Shown here: positions 16,807 to 25,782 of the stretch, piece after piece
Position numbering within the stretch: position 1 is the first letter of the stretch
Layout of the letters: the number at the start of each line of letters is the position of its first letter
Assembly (NCBI RefSeq): GCF_043641075.1
Contig: NZ_JBHZRC010000005.1
Coordinates: 124,001-188,000 of the forward strand
Direction of reading: 5' to 3'
Source: Bacillus_BD oryzisoli_A
GTDB taxonomy: Bacteria > Bacillota > Bacilli > Bacillales > Cytobacillaceae
DNA length: 64,000 bases
Notes under the pieces: model-generated
Seen by the model: only the letters and a program-made list of their open reading frames with translations
What the model was told of the DNA's origin: nothing
The model's database searches: none
Made by a program: the position numbers and the translations under genes

Positions 16807-17694
16807 ATGAAGAAAATTGGATTTATTGGATTAGGAATTATGGGCAAGCCAATGAGTAAAAATTTAATTAAAGCTGGTTATCAATTAATCGTTAGTGATT
16901 TTAATAAAGAAGCAGTAAAAGAACTTGAACTATTAGGTGCAGAAGTAGAAGAAACACCAAAGGCGATTGCAGAGAAATCAGATATCGTGATTACAATGCT
17001 ACCAAACTCTCCAAATGTAAAAGCTGTTGCTTTAGGAGAAAATGGTCTTATTGAAGGTGCACATGAAGGATTAATCTATATTGATATGAGTTCGATCGCA
17101 CCAGCAGCTTCTCAGGAAGTCTACAAAGCTTTAGTAGAAAAAGGAGTCGAGATGCTGGATGCTCCTGTCAGTGGGGGAGAACCAAAAGCAATCGATGGAA
17201 CCATGTCTGTTATGGTTGGAGGTAAAAAAGAGGTATTTGAACAAGTGAAAGATATATTAGCCGTTATGGCTGGTTCCGTTGTCCATGTTGGCGAAATTGG
17301 TGCTGGTAACGTAACAAAGCTAGCAAATCAGGTAATTGTGGCATTAAATATCGCAGCCGTGTCTGAAGCATTTGTCTTGGCTCAAAAAGCAGGAGTCAAT
17401 CCGGAAGCAGTATTTGAAGCAATCCGCGGCGGTCTAGCAGGAAGTACCGTGCTGGAAGCAAAAGCCCCGATGATGCTCGATCGCAACTTTAACCCAGGCT
17501 TCCGTATTAATTTACATATCAAAGATTTAACGAATGCAATGGAAACAAGCCATGAGTTCGGCTCGCCAGCTCCATTAACAGCTGCAGTATTGGAAATGAT
17601 GTATGCTTTAAAGACAGATGGCCATGAATTTGACGACCATAGTGGACTATTAAAATACTATGAAAAATTAGCGGGTGTGGAAATAAGCCGGTAA
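16807..17694 (+). CDS. garR: Tartronate semialdehyde reductase (copy 2)
   Basis: A 295-residue near-duplicate of the protein at 10822, differing at about 11 positions (for example VS to EL at residues 41-42 and Val to Ile at 177). NAD(P)-binding GLGIMG, LDAPVSGG and catalytic Lys171 are all intact. DNA divergence is mostly at third codon positions, so both copies have been under selection. Unlike copy 1, it is a single-gene unit with its own promoter carrying the TTGTAAGACAA box. It may supply reductase under different inducing conditions, for example during glycolate or allantoin-type metabolism that also yields tartronate semialdehyde. Confidence 0.92.
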   Translation: MKKIGFIGLGIMGKPMSKNLIKAGYQLIVSDFNKEAVKELELLGAEVEETPKAIAEKSDIVITMLPNSPNVKAVALGENGLIEGAHEGLIYIDMSSIAPAASQEVYKALVEKGVEMLDAPVSGGEPKAIDGTMSVMVGGKKEVFEQVKDILAVMAGSVVHVGEIGAGNVTKLANQVIVALNIAAVSEAFVLAQKAGVNPEAVFEAIRGGLAGSTVLEAKAPMMLDRNFNPGFRINLHIKDLTNAMETSHEFGSPAPLTAAVLEMMYALKTDGHEFDDHSGLLKYYEKLAGVEISR

Positions 17695-17733
17695 ATAAAT
17701 GAGGCGCGGGTCGGGTCCCTAGGCTCAGCGGGA

Positions 17734-17764
17734 GTGAACCAAAGGGACAGGTCCCCCGGCTCAC
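17734..17764. repeat. GGGAC-GTCCC dispersed hairpin element
   Basis: GTGAACC and GGCTCAC flank an inner GGGAC-AG-GTCCC stem. Similar GGGAC/GTCCC hairpins occur at 32081, 34699, 46508, 46623 and 55401 in this window. They look like a family of small intergenic palindromes that may double as terminators. Confidence 0.6.
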
Positions 17765-17819
17765 TTTAAGAACAGATTCTCTCTATAGTGAAAAATATAT
17801 GAGACCAAAAGAAACAAAT

Positions 17820-17868
17820 TAAAAAGGAAAGTTCTGCGGAGCTTCGACTCTCCAGAATTTTCCTTTTT
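17820..17868 (+). terminator. Terminator after garR2
   Basis: AAAAAGGAAAGTTCTGCGGAG pairs imperfectly with CTCCAGAATTTTCCTTTTTT, ending in a T-run. Confidence 0.75.
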
Positions 17869-17913
17869 TGTATATTATGGGAAAATACCTCTCCCAAATA
17901 TTTCTAACAATTG

Positions 17914-18450
17914 TTTGGTTTGCCTTTATAGTCTACCGAATCAAGCTGAATTTTCCATTTGCGGTAGCGTATCGTCCTTATAGGCTACCGAAACAAGAAG
18001 ATTTACTCAATTACGGTAGCGTATCGTCCTTATAGGCTACCGAAACAAGAAGATTTACTCAATTACGGTAGCGTATCGTCCTTATAGGCTACCGAAACAA
18101 GAAGATTTACTCAATTACGGTAGCGTATCGTCCTTATAGGCTACCGAAACAAGAAGATNNNNNNNNNNNNNNNNNNNNNNNNNNNNNNNNNNNNNNNNNN
18201 NNNNNNNNNNNNNNNNNNNNNNNNNNNNNNNNNNNNNNNNNNNNNNNNNNNNNNNNNNAGATTTACTCAATTACGGTAGCGTATCGTCCTTATAGGCTAC
18301 CGAAACAAGAAGATTTACTCAATTACGGTAGCGTAACGCCTTTATAGGCTACTGAATCAAGATCTATTTTCCATTTACGGTAGCCTATCCCCCTTATATA
18401 CTACCGCATCAAGAGGATTTTCTCCTTTTCAGTAGCATATCAGTGTTATT
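17914..18450. repeat. Tandem 52-nt hairpin repeat array B (interrupted by an assembly gap)
   Basis: CGGTAGC starts at 17962, 18014, 18066, 18118, then after the gap at 18274, 18326, 18378 and, as CAGTAGC, at 18430, all in 52-nt steps. A half-copy lies at 17914-17961. The unit is a 29-nt palindrome, CGGTAGCGT and AGGCTACCG arms around an 11-nt centre in which TAT and ATA can also pair, plus a 23-nt linker AAACAAGAAGATTTACTCAA-TTA. Central copies are identical and edge copies are degenerate, the pattern of ongoing expansion from the middle. It lies between garR2 and the Fpg-family gene. Confidence 0.95.
18159..18258. other. Assembly gap (100 N) inside array B
   Basis: Exactly 100 N in the middle of identical repeat copies. 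This is a scaffold gap of unknown true length, caused by the repeat. Confidence 0.98.
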
Positions 18451-18610
18451 TACAATACCTGTCTATAATTTCTAACGAAGAATCTTTTTCAATAGACTCA
18501 ACCCGACCCCATATCCCTCCTTCTATAGGACTTTTCAATTCCCCACTATTCATGATTCCCCGCCATTAGGAAATACTGTAAATACAGTTCATATAATGGA
18601 GGACCGGATT

Positions 18611-19414
18611 ATGCCTGAATTGCCAGAGATGGAAACGTATAAAACCTTACTGAGTTCACTGATTATTGGCAAAAAAATTACAGATGTTGCGATACAAAGG
18701 GAAAAGTCGATTAATATACCAGTTGATAGTTTTACTACGCAGGTTACCAATCAGACGATAAAAACAATTACAAGACGGGCGAAGCATTTAGTTTTCCAGC
18801 TGCAGGATGGTTCGTGTTTACTATTGCACCTGATGCTGGGCGGGTGGATGTTTTTTGGCAAAGAGGAAGACAAACCAGACCGGACGATTCAAGTGAAACT
18901 CTCTTTTGGAGAACAGCATCTGTTTTTTATTGGATTGCGCTTAGGCTACTTGCATCTTTTATCACCTGAAATGGTTGACGAGGAGTTTGAAAAATTGGGG
19001 CCCGAACCGATTGATCCTCAATTTACAATCGTTGCTTTTCAACAGCTTATGCAAAATCGAAAAGGAGCTATTAAAACGACTTTAATCAATCAAGAAGTGC
19101 TGGCGGGGATAGGGAACGGATATTCCGATGAAATTCTTTGGCATGCCGAGATTCTCCCGGATAAAAAGATCAATGACCTTGATAATCAACAAGTAACGCG
19201 GCTCTATAACTCGATGCAGTTTATCCTTCAAAGAGGACTCAAACAAGGCGGTTATATGGAAAATCCGCTCTATAAGGGAGATGGTAAAACAGGAGGCTAT
19301 CAATTCTATGTTCATGCAAGAGAAGGTGAAGAATGTCCGCGCTGCCGTGCTCCCATTGTAATAGAAGAGATTTCATCGCGGAAGACGTATTTTTGCCAAA
19401 GCTGTCAGCATTAA
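18611..19414 (+). CDS. Fpg/Nei-family DNA glycosylase
   Basis: A 267-residue base-excision-repair glycosylase/AP lyase. The start must be ATG 18611 so that, after Met removal, the N-terminus is the catalytic Pro-Glu (PELPEMETY). Lys57 in RRAKHL is present, and the C-terminal zinc finger is CPRC...CQSC. Enzymes of this family remove oxidised purines or pyrimidines and cut the strand by beta/delta elimination. The sequence is a divergent paralogue rather than housekeeping MutM, so its lesion preference is open. GGAGG lies 8 nt upstream. The next gene is an endonuclease IV-like AP endonuclease, which would make a small repair pair. Confidence 0.9.
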   Translation: MPELPEMETYKTLLSSLIIGKKITDVAIQREKSINIPVDSFTTQVTNQTIKTITRRAKHLVFQLQDGSCLLLHLMLGGWMFFGKEEDKPDRTIQVKLSFGEQHLFFIGLRLGYLHLLSPEMVDEEFEKLGPEPIDPQFTIVAFQQLMQNRKGAIKTTLINQEVLAGIGNGYSDEILWHAEILPDKKINDLDNQQVTRLYNSMQFILQRGLKQGGYMENPLYKGDGKTGGYQFYVHAREGEECPRCRAPIVIEEISSRKTYFCQSCQH

Positions 19415-19477
19415 AGGCATTGTCTGCGGTAATGGGAAAGCATGAAATCCACACTTATTTGCTAAGGAGGTGTTTGT

Positions 19478-20311
19478 ATGAGATTTGGCTGCCATCTTTC
19501 CATCAAAGACGGATTTTTAGGTGCTGCTAAGAAAGCATAAGGGATGCAGGCTGCTGCCTTTCAATATTTCCCCAAAAATCCACGAAGCTTATCGATAAAG
19601 GAATTTGATAAAGAAGATGCCGCACGTTGTAAGGTTTTTTGCGAAGAAACGGGGGTTGTATCTGTCAGCCACACACCGTATCCAACGAGCATCACTCCTC
19701 ATGATGCTGAGTTGCGCAGTCAAGTCGTCCGGTCTCTCCTAAATGATTTGGAAATTGCTGAAGCTTGCGGGTCAATTGGAGTGGTCGTTCACTTTGGCAA
19801 ACACCTCCCCAAAACTACTTTGCTGGAAAGCTACCAATTAATGATTGAGGTGCTAAACGAGGTACTGGGGGAGTGGGAAGGCGAAGCCAAAGTTTTGCTT
19901 GAAAATAGTGCAGGGGTGCCTGGGGCTATCGGGACTACACTAGAGGAGCTTGTCCAAATTCGAAAGCTTTGCAATGAGCCGGAAAAAGTAGGTTTTTGCT
20001 TTGATACTTGTCATGCGTTTTCCTGTGGAATATGGAATGGCGACAATTGGACGGAAGTCGCAGAAAAAGCAGTGGAATTAGGATATTTCGAAGAACTTAA
20101 GGTTATTCATTTTAACAATTCGAAATACCCATCAGGAGAAGGAAAGGACCGACATGCCCCGATTTTTGGTCCCGGCCACATCAAAGTGACTCAATTTGAT
20201 CAGATGCTGGAGACCCCAACTCTTAAAAGAATCCCCTTTATACTTGAAACTCCTAAAGAGGAAATACCACATGAAAAAGAGATATCATTGCTTAGGGGGA
20301 GATGGGGGTAG
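19478..20311 (+). pseudogene. Endonuclease IV-like AP endonuclease, interrupted by an in-frame TAA at codon 21
   Basis: A perfect ribosome site (AAGGAGG) and ATG 19478 begin MRFGCHLSIKDGFLGAAKKA, then TAA at 19538-19540, then the same frame continues GMQAAAFQYFPKNPRS to the end at 20311. The remainder has the endonuclease IV metal-site pattern: His residues in VVVHFGKH, Glu in LLENSAG, Asp and His in CFDTCHAF, DRH in KDRHAPIF, and Glu in ILETPKEE. Family members cut DNA 5' to abasic sites, which fits the upstream glycosylase. A CAA to TAA change would explain the break. Internal initiation at ATG 19544 would remove the first beta strand and has no good ribosome site, so the gene is probably inactive unless the stop is a sequencing error. 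Confidence 0.82.
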
Positions 20312-20421
20312 AGGATTATCCATTATTTAAGTTTCTCGAACTACCATTAGCTTTTATTAAAATATGATTAATTAAAGTGTGATGCATTTATGGGTAAGTT
20401 CTTGAATAAGTGTTCAAAAAT

Positions 20422-20465
20422 AGAGGATTTCCATGAGTTCTTAGAACGATTGGAGTCCTCTTTTG
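20422..20465 (+). terminator. Terminator in the 20312-20665 gap
   Basis: GAGGATTTCCA and TGGAGTCCTC form an imperfect stem followed by TTTTGTC. Nothing else is evident in this gap except the AT-rich leader of the next gene. Confidence 0.55.
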
Positions 20466-20665
20466 TCATAGGTTTTGTCACATGGTAACAAACATTTTAT
20501 TGTGTCACAATCCATCTGTCGTAATGATTCTCTTTCTTTCAATATAAAGAGGTATCCAATGCAGAGCGTTTCTCATTATTTGGGTTCATAAAATATTCTG
20601 AAAAATGGAAAGTTAAGTCCGCACCCTTGGCCCTATTCATACATATTTTGTAAGGAGGTGAGTGT

Positions 20666-21727
20666 ATGGAAAATAGTGCAAAACATGCAAGCCCTGTTAC
20701 TAGTTGTGTGACAAAAGTTCATAGTGTTGAAGAGTATCTAAAAGCTGTAGATAATGCTTATAAGAAGCTATGTTCCAAATCGGAAAAATGTGAATTATGG
20801 TTTCGGGGGCAAAAACAGTTTAACCAACCATCAAACCGCCCCGAAGATCGATGGGATCTAATCCCTTCCATTGCTCGAAAACCATACAATCCCCTAATGG
20901 AAGTTATCTTTATGTCTAAATTCAAATCCTATGCAATTCCTTTTGTGCAGGAATTACCCTCGTTCCCCATACCAAATGGACAGGCTGCTTATTGGCACTG
21001 GCTCTTTTTGATGCAGCACTATGGAGTGCCTACCAGGATTATGGATTGGAGTCGTGATGCGCTTACTGGCCTTTTCTTCGCATTGGAAGGCCGGGGTGAC
21101 AAGGAGAGGGGAAAGGATGCAGCAGTTTGGATTCTTAATCCTGTTCGGCTTAATGAAGCGTTCTCTTTTTATAGTTTTGTTAACCCAGGTTATATCCCAA
21201 ATGTGGATGAAGACGTTGTTAATCTTTACTTCGGACCAAATGCCGAACTTGGCAATAATAAACCTGCAGCAGTCATCGGTCCATTGAACAATCCTCATAT
21301 TGTAGCCCAAAAAGGGGTTTTCACCGTATTCCCTCATGAACGTGAGATTACCCCGCTGAATCTTCTCCCAGACGCATCAAACTATCTCCTTGAGATATGT
21401 ATTGATGGGAATAGCGATAAGGCAATACTAGAGCAACTTGAGCGTTATGGAATCACACACTTTTCACTTTATCCAGATATTACTGAGGTTAGAGGGCAAA
21501 TTAACCTTGAGATTCGAGAGGAAGGGCAAGTGCCTAGTGAATCCGATAAGAGTAGCAAAAAGCAAGATAAGAAAAACCAATTAATAAACAAAACAAAGGA
21601 TCAACAACTAAACAAACAGAGCAAACAACTAACCAACAAACAGAGCAAACAACCAACTAACAAACAGCGAACAATAAAGAAAGCAAAAAACAAAATGAAA
21701 AATTTCAAAAAAAATAATTCTAAATGA
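20666..21727 (+). CDS. FRG-domain protein with lysine-rich tail
   Basis: A 353-residue protein. Residues about 20-270 form an FRG domain, named for the conserved Phe-Arg-Gly seen here in ELWFRGQ, with the family stretches HYGVPTRIMDWSRDALTGLFFALEG near residue 115 and FGPNAELGNNKP. The last 80 residues are low complexity, made of Lys, Asn, Gln and Thr with repeated NKQSKQ units. FRG proteins are uncharacterised biochemically and occur near phage-defence and toxin genes. TAAGGAGGTG precedes the ATG. The basic tail is shared in style with neighbouring gene products. Defence protein and spore-surface protein are both possible, and I cannot decide. Confidence 0.85.
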   Translation: MENSAKHASPVTSCVTKVHSVEEYLKAVDNAYKKLCSKSEKCELWFRGQKQFNQPSNRPEDRWDLIPSIARKPYNPLMEVIFMSKFKSYAIPFVQELPSFPIPNGQAAYWHWLFLMQHYGVPTRIMDWSRDALTGLFFALEGRGDKERGKDAAVWILNPVRLNEAFSFYSFVNPGYIPNVDEDVVNLYFGPNAELGNNKPAAVIGPLNNPHIVAQKGVFTVFPHEREITPLNLLPDASNYLLEICIDGNSDKAILEQLERYGITHFSLYPDITEVRGQINLEIREEGQVPSESDKSSKKQDKKNQLINKTKDQQLNKQSKQLTNKQSKQPTNKQRTIKKAKNKMKNFKKNNSK

Positions 21728-21918
21728 AGCGAAATATGGTGCTATCGATCTTATTAATAAACTAAGCAATTGCTCCTGATAGCTAGAGTCAGAAGGTCAT
21801 GTTGGAAAGCCGGGTGTAGGCGGCATTATGGAATTGAACTACTCATTCTTGAAGACTAGTTAAGTACATTTTACCGATTAATTGTGAAGCAGTCACTTAA
21901 TAATTATGTTTCAATAAC

Positions 21919-21954
21919 AAAAACCGCTTCCTATAAAATAGGGAGTGGTATTTT
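21919..21954. terminator. Terminator between convergent FRG and phosphoesterase genes
   Basis: AAAACCGCTTCCTAT pairs with ATAGGGAGTGGTATTTT around a 3-nt loop and has T- or A-runs on both sides. Confidence 0.8.
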
Positions 21955-21976
21955 GGTTAAATCTAATAAGTTATTT

Positions 21977-22909
21977 TTATGTCCCTTTTGTTTTTTTAGA
22001 TTGGTTTTTTTTCTTAGTTGATTTTGTTAATCCCGGTACATTGACGGGCTTAAAATGAACGGTTGGATTCGAAGTATTGATTTTATCCATTGTTACCACA
22101 TAGTAATTTGGACACCCGGCATTACTTGTCATGTTTCCTCCACAGCCGGTAATTAAATAGGGTATATTAACTTTTTGGCCTCCGATCTTTTCGTTTATTT
22201 TAAATTGGTACGAGGTATGTGAATGATGATTGAAAATTGCCTGAACGTTTGGGCTGATACTTTGAAAAAAGGCATTTGTTTGATCTTCATCAAGGACATA
22301 ATGGCTACCTGCATTTTTAAATTTGCCAACCCTTAAATCTGCATGAAAATCAATTAAGACAAACTTTGGTGGTTTTGTTTGTAACGTCTTTTTTCTGAGC
22401 CAGTTTAAATCTTCTGATCGGAAGTAAGGAGCACCCCCTAAGCTTTTGAAAAAGGTTGGTAGTTGTAAAAGATGAACGTTTGTACCAGGTATTTGAATGT
22501 CATTGGTAAGATCACCAATAAATTTTTCGAATAATCCTGATGAAAGACTGCCATTTTTTTTAACAAAATCATGGTTGCCAATTGTAACAAAAATGGGGAG
22601 ATTCACGTTAGGATGAAACAGGATTCCCTCTGTCACAGATACAAACGCTTTAAAATTATCTTCTTTATTTCCTTCCCCAATTGTATCCCCGCCATGTACA
22701 ACAAAAGACACGGTATTACTATAGTTATTTACGATATGCTGCAATATTTTTTTATAGTTCTCTCCACTTGAATCTAATAAATATCTTTTTTGTACTTTGT
22801 CATAACCTTTTATACTTAAATGACTGTCCCCTAACACAATAAATTTCAATTGATTTTTAGGAATAGACTTTGAATTTAATAGATTGCGCGACTTTCCATT
22901 CAATGTCAT
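21977..22909 (-). CDS. Calcineurin-like metallophosphoesterase
   Basis: A 310-residue protein with the metallophosphoesterase metal motifs in order: GDSH (residues 32-35), GGDTIG, GNHD, a His-containing LIDFHAD, and HHSH. It hydrolyses a phosphoester; the substrate is unknown. There is no clear signal peptide. The C-terminus ends in a lysine-rich tail (STKKKNQSKKTKGT), as do the neighbouring FRG protein and the proteins at 23190 and 23937. It is convergent with the FRG gene and has a GGAGGG ribosome site before the ATG. Confidence 0.88.
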   Translation of the reverse strand: MTLNGKSRNLLNSKSIPKNQLKFIVLGDSHLSIKGYDKVQKRYLLDSSGENYKKILQHIVNNYSNTVSFVVHGGDTIGEGNKEDNFKAFVSVTEGILFHPNVNLPIFVTIGNHDFVKKNGSLSSGLFEKFIGDLTNDIQIPGTNVHLLQLPTFFKSLGGAPYFRSEDLNWLRKKTLQTKPPKFVLIDFHADLRVGKFKNAGSHYVLDEDQTNAFFQSISPNVQAIFNHHSHTSYQFKINEKIGGQKVNIPYLITGCGGNMTSNAGCPNYYVVTMDKINTSNPTVHFKPVNVPGLTKSTKKKNQSKKTKGT

Positions 22910-23147
22910 TATTCTAACCCTCCGAGCAAAATATGGTAATCTTCTCCATATTAAAGGATATTCTGTAGAAATTACTTGTGATTGTACAAGTGGAAGCTTT
23001 GTGAAAAAGTTTTTGGGAGAACTTAATTTTTAATCAAATTTTTTGATTTACTTGTATTTTGATTCATTGAAGCGGGATTACATGAATGAAATTTGAAAGG
23101 TTAGTCTTGATTAAGAGGTATGTACACAGTCAGTCCTTGTCTACTTT

Positions 23148-23156
23148 CATATATTA
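23148..23156 (+). promoter_or_regulatory. Possible sporulation sigma-K-type -10 element
   Basis: CATATATTA fits the sigma-K -10 consensus CATANNNTA and lies 34 nt before the ATG at 23190. The same sequence occurs 34 nt before the start at 31040. No good -35 AC is seen at the usual 16-nt spacing, so the call is tentative. Confidence 0.35.
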
Positions 23157-23189
23157 TAGTGAAAAAATTTAATTGAAAGGAGGTAATCT

Positions 23190-23681
23190 ATGGCAATTAT
23201 TAATAAAGGGGATTGTGTTGGAATTGTTTATTGGAACGGCAATAAATGGATCGTTCATGATGGTGTGCTGGTCAGTCCAAAAACGATAAAGTCTGGCAGG
23301 AACACAAAAAAAACCATGGTTACGATTCGTCATTATAATGATCCTAAGAAAAAACCCGAAAACCTACATTCAACTCCTTATTTAATTTTAAAAACTTCTG
23401 CGGAGCTTCACGAGACAGCCATCAATTGCGCTGCTATAAAAAATCCAAGTATTAAAGCAGGAAAATGCGTCGCCGTTACCTTTAAAACTAATTCTAATAC
23501 AGATATTAAAAATGGAGTATTGCTCTGCGATATTAATTCTCCTAATACAGCTGGTACCGTTTGGATTAACCATTGGAAGTTTCCGTCAGGTTTTAACACT
23601 TCACAAAGCAAACCACCAAAAAAGATGGTAGAAGAATCTAAAAAATATACAAGCGCAAAAGTTAAAGAGGTGAAGATATAG
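23190..23681 (+). CDS. Uncharacterised 163-residue protein
   Basis: I do not recognise a family. The protein has two similar beta-rich halves: each has a short Gly-Asp/Gly-Lys-Cys-Val start (NKGDCVGIVYWNGNKW at residues 5-20 and KAGKCVAVTFKTNSNT near 90-105) followed by a D/N-GVLL/V turn. This suggests an internal duplication of a small beta domain. The end is lysine-rich. It has a strong AAAGGAGGT ribosome site and no signal peptide or membrane segment. Its setting among lysine-tailed and glycan-modifying genes makes a spore-surface role conceivable. Confidence 0.75.
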   Translation: MAIINKGDCVGIVYWNGNKWIVHDGVLVSPKTIKSGRNTKKTMVTIRHYNDPKKKPENLHSTPYLILKTSAELHETAINCAAIKNPSIKAGKCVAVTFKTNSNTDIKNGVLLCDINSPNTAGTVWINHWKFPSGFNTSQSKPPKKMVEESKKYTSAKVKEVKI

Positions 23682-23732
23682 TCAAAACATCGACATGTTT
23701 AAAATAAATGGCTTTCCCAGTGAAAATTCATG

Positions 23733-23761
23733 AGGAGTAGGTGCTTCCTACTCCTTTTTTT
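23733..23761 (+). terminator. Terminator after the 23190 gene
   Basis: GGAGTAGG-TGCTT-CCTACTCC followed by seven or more T. Confidence 0.92.
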
Positions 23762-23936
23762 GTGCTTGGCAGCGCATTTATTATGTATACGTATTGGCAT
23801 CAATATGATTAGTTCCTATAAAAAAGTTTTGGGGCATGTCAGATGAAATGTACAAGTTAATGACATCCCCCTTTATTTTAATAAGGACTTTATTAAAATA
23901 TTATTCCTTTTATTCAATTTCTTTTAAAAGGGTGCC

Positions 23937-24092
23937 TTACTTTTCTTCAGACATACCCGATTTCTTTTTTTTCTTTCCACATCTGCATTTTTTATTATGC
24001 TTTTTTGGGTGCTGACCTTTTACACGTTTTTGGCTGTGTTTATTTTTACGTTTTTTTATGTGCTTTTGTTTCTTTTCTTCTTCTTTTGCCAT
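23937..24092 (-). CDS. Small lysine-rich basic protein
   Basis: A 51-residue open frame read from ATG at 24092 to TAA at 23937, with AAGGGGA about 9 nt upstream. Almost half of the residues are Lys, Arg or His (MAKEEEKKQKHIKKRKNKHS...), with a CRCGKKKKK cluster near the C-terminus. I know no family. Such peptides can bind nucleic acid or polyanions, or be cross-linked in spore coats. The 24093-24424 gap next to it is AT-rich and shows no other gene. Confidence 0.55.
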   Translation of the reverse strand: MAKEEEKKQKHIKKRKNKHSQKRVKGQHPKKHNKKCRCGKKKKKSGMSEEK

Positions 24093-24424
24093 TTATTCAT
24101 ATCCCCTTAAAAGTTGATACCGTAACATATTCCTAATTTCAAATGATGGATTGGATGTTTGCAATAATTGAATTATGAATTTAATGAACCATTTATTGAG
24201 AGTGCTATTAATCTCATAAACAATAATCCGGAGGAGTAAAATATGTTTTTATGTTATACAGGATGTTGCTAATAGCCTATTACAAGATAAATAACATAAA
24301 AAATAAGCATGATTTTTTATTTTTATAGTCAAAAACCTAGACCATAATCTTGGATTTAAATAAAGTATAGTATCTTAATGTTTTTAGGAAGGGTTATTAT
24401 GGTGTTTATATAGGAGGAGAAACT

Positions 24425-24790
24425 TTGGATTTCATAAATAATGACTTTGATAAACCTAATTCACATTGTGATGAACCTATCTGCGAGTTATTAAAAAGTC
24501 TAACTAAACATACTATTTGTGATTTTGGTATTGGAATAGAGGGAACAAAACAAAAATTATTTGTATTAAATAAGGGAACATCTCAACCGATATCCGTTGA
24601 TGGTACTGATCCAACGGTGTTTACATTAGAAAATTTTGACCCTAAAGACTGTCTGGCAGTATTCAGTTTTAAAAAAGAGGAACTTGATTCTTCTGTTGGA
24701 GTAACTAATGTAAAAGGAACTTTGGTCATTGATTGTAACGAAATTGGAGGTCTATTATTTCTAAAGAAACAAGATGACGATGACTTATAA
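24425..24790 (+). CDS. Uncharacterised acidic 121-residue protein
   Basis: The TTG at 24425 is preceded by AGGAGGAG, so translation is likely. The protein is acidic with an Asp-rich end (KKQDDDDL) and three Cys in the first third (SHCDEPICELL and TICDFG). The middle is predicted beta-rich. No family is recognised. It stands directly before the glycosyltransferase-sulfotransferase group, separated by a terminator, and could be the surface protein those enzymes modify. That is speculation. Confidence 0.7.
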   Translation: MDFINNDFDKPNSHCDEPICELLKSLTKHTICDFGIGIEGTKQKLFVLNKGTSQPISVDGTDPTVFTLENFDPKDCLAVFSFKKEELDSSVGVTNVKGTLVIDCNEIGGLLFLKKQDDDDL

Positions 24791-24803
24791 TAATTTATGA
24801 AAC

Positions 24804-24836
24804 AGCCCTTAGTCTTAATCTATTACTAAGGGCCTT
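24804..24836 (+). terminator. Terminator after the 24425 gene
   Basis: GCCCTTAGT pairs with ACTAAGGGC around an 11-nt loop, followed by CTTGCTTT. Confidence 0.8.
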
Positions 24837-24918
24837 GCTTTAATCTGAAAGGACCTAATTACCCTATGTATGAATATATTGATTTAGGCTTTTGGGAACG
24901 AAGAGAAGGAGTGAAGGT

Positions 24919-25776
24919 ATGGTTTACCGCTCGCCTAGACTTTTAATCTCATGTGTCGGAGAGGACACATCACCCTATCACCGTAAAATTCTAAATCTCT
25001 TTAAAACAATCAAAGTATTTGGCGGTGAGCTTGGTAATGAAAAATTAGTAGCCAATTTTGTTGGATCAATAAAAAAAGATGTTAAAACAAAGCTTGAAGA
25101 TATAGGTGTTAATGTACGAATCGTTCAGCCGTTCGATTCAAGATCCCCACATTGTAACAAATTAAGAATGTTAGAAATGGAAGATGACTACGATGTTTTA
25201 ATTGCTCTCGATTGCGATACTGTCGTAGTCAGAGATTTTACTAGGGAAATCAATCCAAAGTTTTTTCAAGCAAAGCCAGTCAATAACGATCCGCTTTCTA
25301 TCCGCCAATGGGAAGGTCTCTTTTCCTATTTTAATCTGGACTGTCCAAAGAAGCGTGTTGAGACTACAGGTGTTAAGCAATTAGTGACCATTCCCTATTT
25401 CAATAGTGGGGTCTTAGCAATACCAAAAAAATATGTCAGTCAGCTACGTGATGCATGGGGAAAATATGCCAGATTACTTATGGATAATTATCATAAAATG
25501 GGGCAAATAGGAAAATATAAATACTTTGCTGATCAGCATGCACTATCACTTGCGTTGGCAGATCAAAAGATCCCGTATAAGGAGTTTCCAGTTGAAATGA
25601 ATTTTTCGACACCTATCAAAATGAAGCCTAAGTTTTTGCCGCATAAAATGCATCCTTATATCCTTCATTACCACAAATATGTATTAAATAATGGATTATT
25701 AATGAAAACAAGATTTAAATATGCCACTCCAAATTCTTATATAGGAAAAGTGAATCGGTTCCTAAGAAGGGAATGA
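24919..25776 (+). CDS. Glycosyltransferase (GT-A fold, GT8-like)
   Basis: A 285-residue protein. A DxD metal/nucleotide-sugar motif is seen in LIALDCDTVVVRD near residue 100. Later stretches YFNSGVLAIPK and YFADQHALSLAL match the acceptor-site region of GT8-like transferases. There is no signal peptide, so it acts in the cytoplasm. The ATG at 24919 with AAGGAG upstream is a better start than the TTG at 24892. It begins a three-gene unit with two sulfotransferases; the stop lies 6 nt before the next start. The unit probably builds and sulfates a glycan. Confidence 0.8.
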   Translation: MVYRSPRLLISCVGEDTSPYHRKILNLFKTIKVFGGELGNEKLVANFVGSIKKDVKTKLEDIGVNVRIVQPFDSRSPHCNKLRMLEMEDDYDVLIALDCDTVVVRDFTREINPKFFQAKPVNNDPLSIRQWEGLFSYFNLDCPKKRVETTGVKQLVTIPYFNSGVLAIPKKYVSQLRDAWGKYARLLMDNYHKMGQIGKYKYFADQHALSLALADQKIPYKEFPVEMNFSTPIKMKPKFLPHKMHPYILHYHKYVLNNGLLMKTRFKYATPNSYIGKVNRFLRRE

Positions 25777-25782
25777 AAAAGC

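Noticed and set aside
21728..21900. Possible gene remnant after the FRG gene
   Set aside because: Short in-frame pieces without start, ribosome site or recognisable family.
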